A DNA stretch of 5,737 nt from Bacteroidia bacterium (GTDB taxonomy: Bacteria > Bacteroidota > Bacteroidia > NS11-12g > UBA9320), in contig JAQWZS010000163.1 in assembly GCA_029253325.1 (NCBI GenBank), forward strand, positions 1 through 5,737, read 5' to 3'. Made by a program: the position numbers and the translations under genes. Positions 5,599 to 5,737 of the stretch are shown piece by piece. The notes below the pieces were generated by a model. That model worked only from the letters and a program-made list of their open reading frames with translations. It was not told where the DNA came from and made no database searches. Within the stretch, counting starts at the first letter, position 1. Each line of letters opens with the position of its first letter.

Positions 5599-5737
5599 TT
5601 ATTGATAAAGCTTCTCATAAATTGGGAGTATTGTGTCCAATTTGAATTTGAGTGAGTGCATTTTTGCAAGTGCCTTAAATTGACTTAGATTTTCCTCTTT
5701 TAATATGTGAAGTGCATCTTTTGCCATTTTACTGATA
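5599..5737 (-). CDS. C-terminus of a probable GT4 glycosyltransferase, possibly BshA (5' part outside window)
   Basis: A minus-strand frame runs open from the window edge to TAA at 5599-5601 and gives the last 45 residues of a protein. It reads AKDALHILKEENLSQFKALA, then a KFKLDTILPIYEKLYQ end. Two amphipathic helices followed by a D-x-I-x-P-x-Y-E-x-x-Y finish is typical of the C-terminal helix of GT4-family (GT-B fold) glycosyltransferases. It is particularly like the Bacteroidota BshA, which joins GlcNAc to L-malate in the first step of bacillithiol synthesis. That match is from memory, and the active-site region is not in the window, so any GT4 enzyme remains possible. The ATG inside it at 5725-5727 is not taken as a start, because the frame continues through it and the protein would then be only a tail. 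It converges on the lipocalin-like lipoprotein gene with three bases between stops. Confidence 0.55.
   Translation of the reverse strand, partial: ISKMAKDALHILKEENLSQFKALAKMHSLKFKLDTILPIYEKLYQ

Noticed and set aside
5619..5643. Inverted repeat AAATTGG / CCAATTT with an 11-base loop, a possible terminator for the lipocalin-like gene
   Set aside because: The stem is short and AT-rich, no T-run follows, and it lies within the coding sequence of the opposite-strand gene.
1..5737. A defence island, mobile element, CRISPR array or novel multi-gene system
   Set aside because: No transposase, integrase, nuclease, repeat array or terminal repeats were seen. Gene content is housekeeping and envelope-related, with uniform base composition by eye.

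Overview
The window looks like ordinary chromosome from a member of the Bacteroidota, probably near the Flavobacteriia. The DNA is AT-rich. The genes lack recognisable Shine-Dalgarno sequences. Promoter-like boxes resemble the Bacteroidota TAnnTTTG element. The exported proteins carry short SC-type lipoboxes, and the ABC-F, DUF3108, DUF368 and short AroE proteins all read like Bacteroidota versions. No tRNA, rRNA, CRISPR array, insertion sequence, phage gene or recognisable defence system is visible. Taxonomy and functions come from reading the sequence and recalling the families; no search was run.

Layout. Positions 1-1042 (minus) hold the N-terminal half of an ABC-F ribosome-associated ATPase whose 3' part lies outside the window. 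Between it and the next gene is a perfect 22-bp palindrome (1060-1081). A secreted DUF3108 protein follows at 1115-1906 (minus). Across a 97-bp divergent spacer, 2004-3128 (plus) encodes an unassigned secreted protein, probably an outer-membrane beta-barrel. Only four bases beyond its stop, converging on it, is an overlooked 41-codon gene (3133-3258, minus) for a tiny lipoprotein. A 58-bp divergent spacer leads to a plus-strand run: a DUF368 membrane protein of the PopT undecaprenyl-phosphate translocase family (3317-4270), a shikimate dehydrogenase aroE overlapping it by ATGA (4267-4992), and a lipocalin-like lipoprotein (5020-5595). The right edge (5599-5737, minus) is the C-terminus of a probable GT4 glycosyltransferase, possibly BshA of bacillithiol synthesis.

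How the genes work together. Most of the window concerns the cell envelope: a lipid-carrier recycling transporter, two lipoproteins, a secreted DUF3108 protein and a putative outer-membrane barrel. A core biosynthetic enzyme (AroE) and a translation factor (ABC-F) sit among them. Apart from the DUF368-aroE coupling, nothing shows that they form one pathway. I found no strong candidate for a new biological system. The points most worth a second look are the 41-aa lipoprotein with its Cys-Asp-Cys tail, the palindrome before the ABC-F gene, the unassigned barrel protein, and the missing cofactor-binding arginine in AroE.
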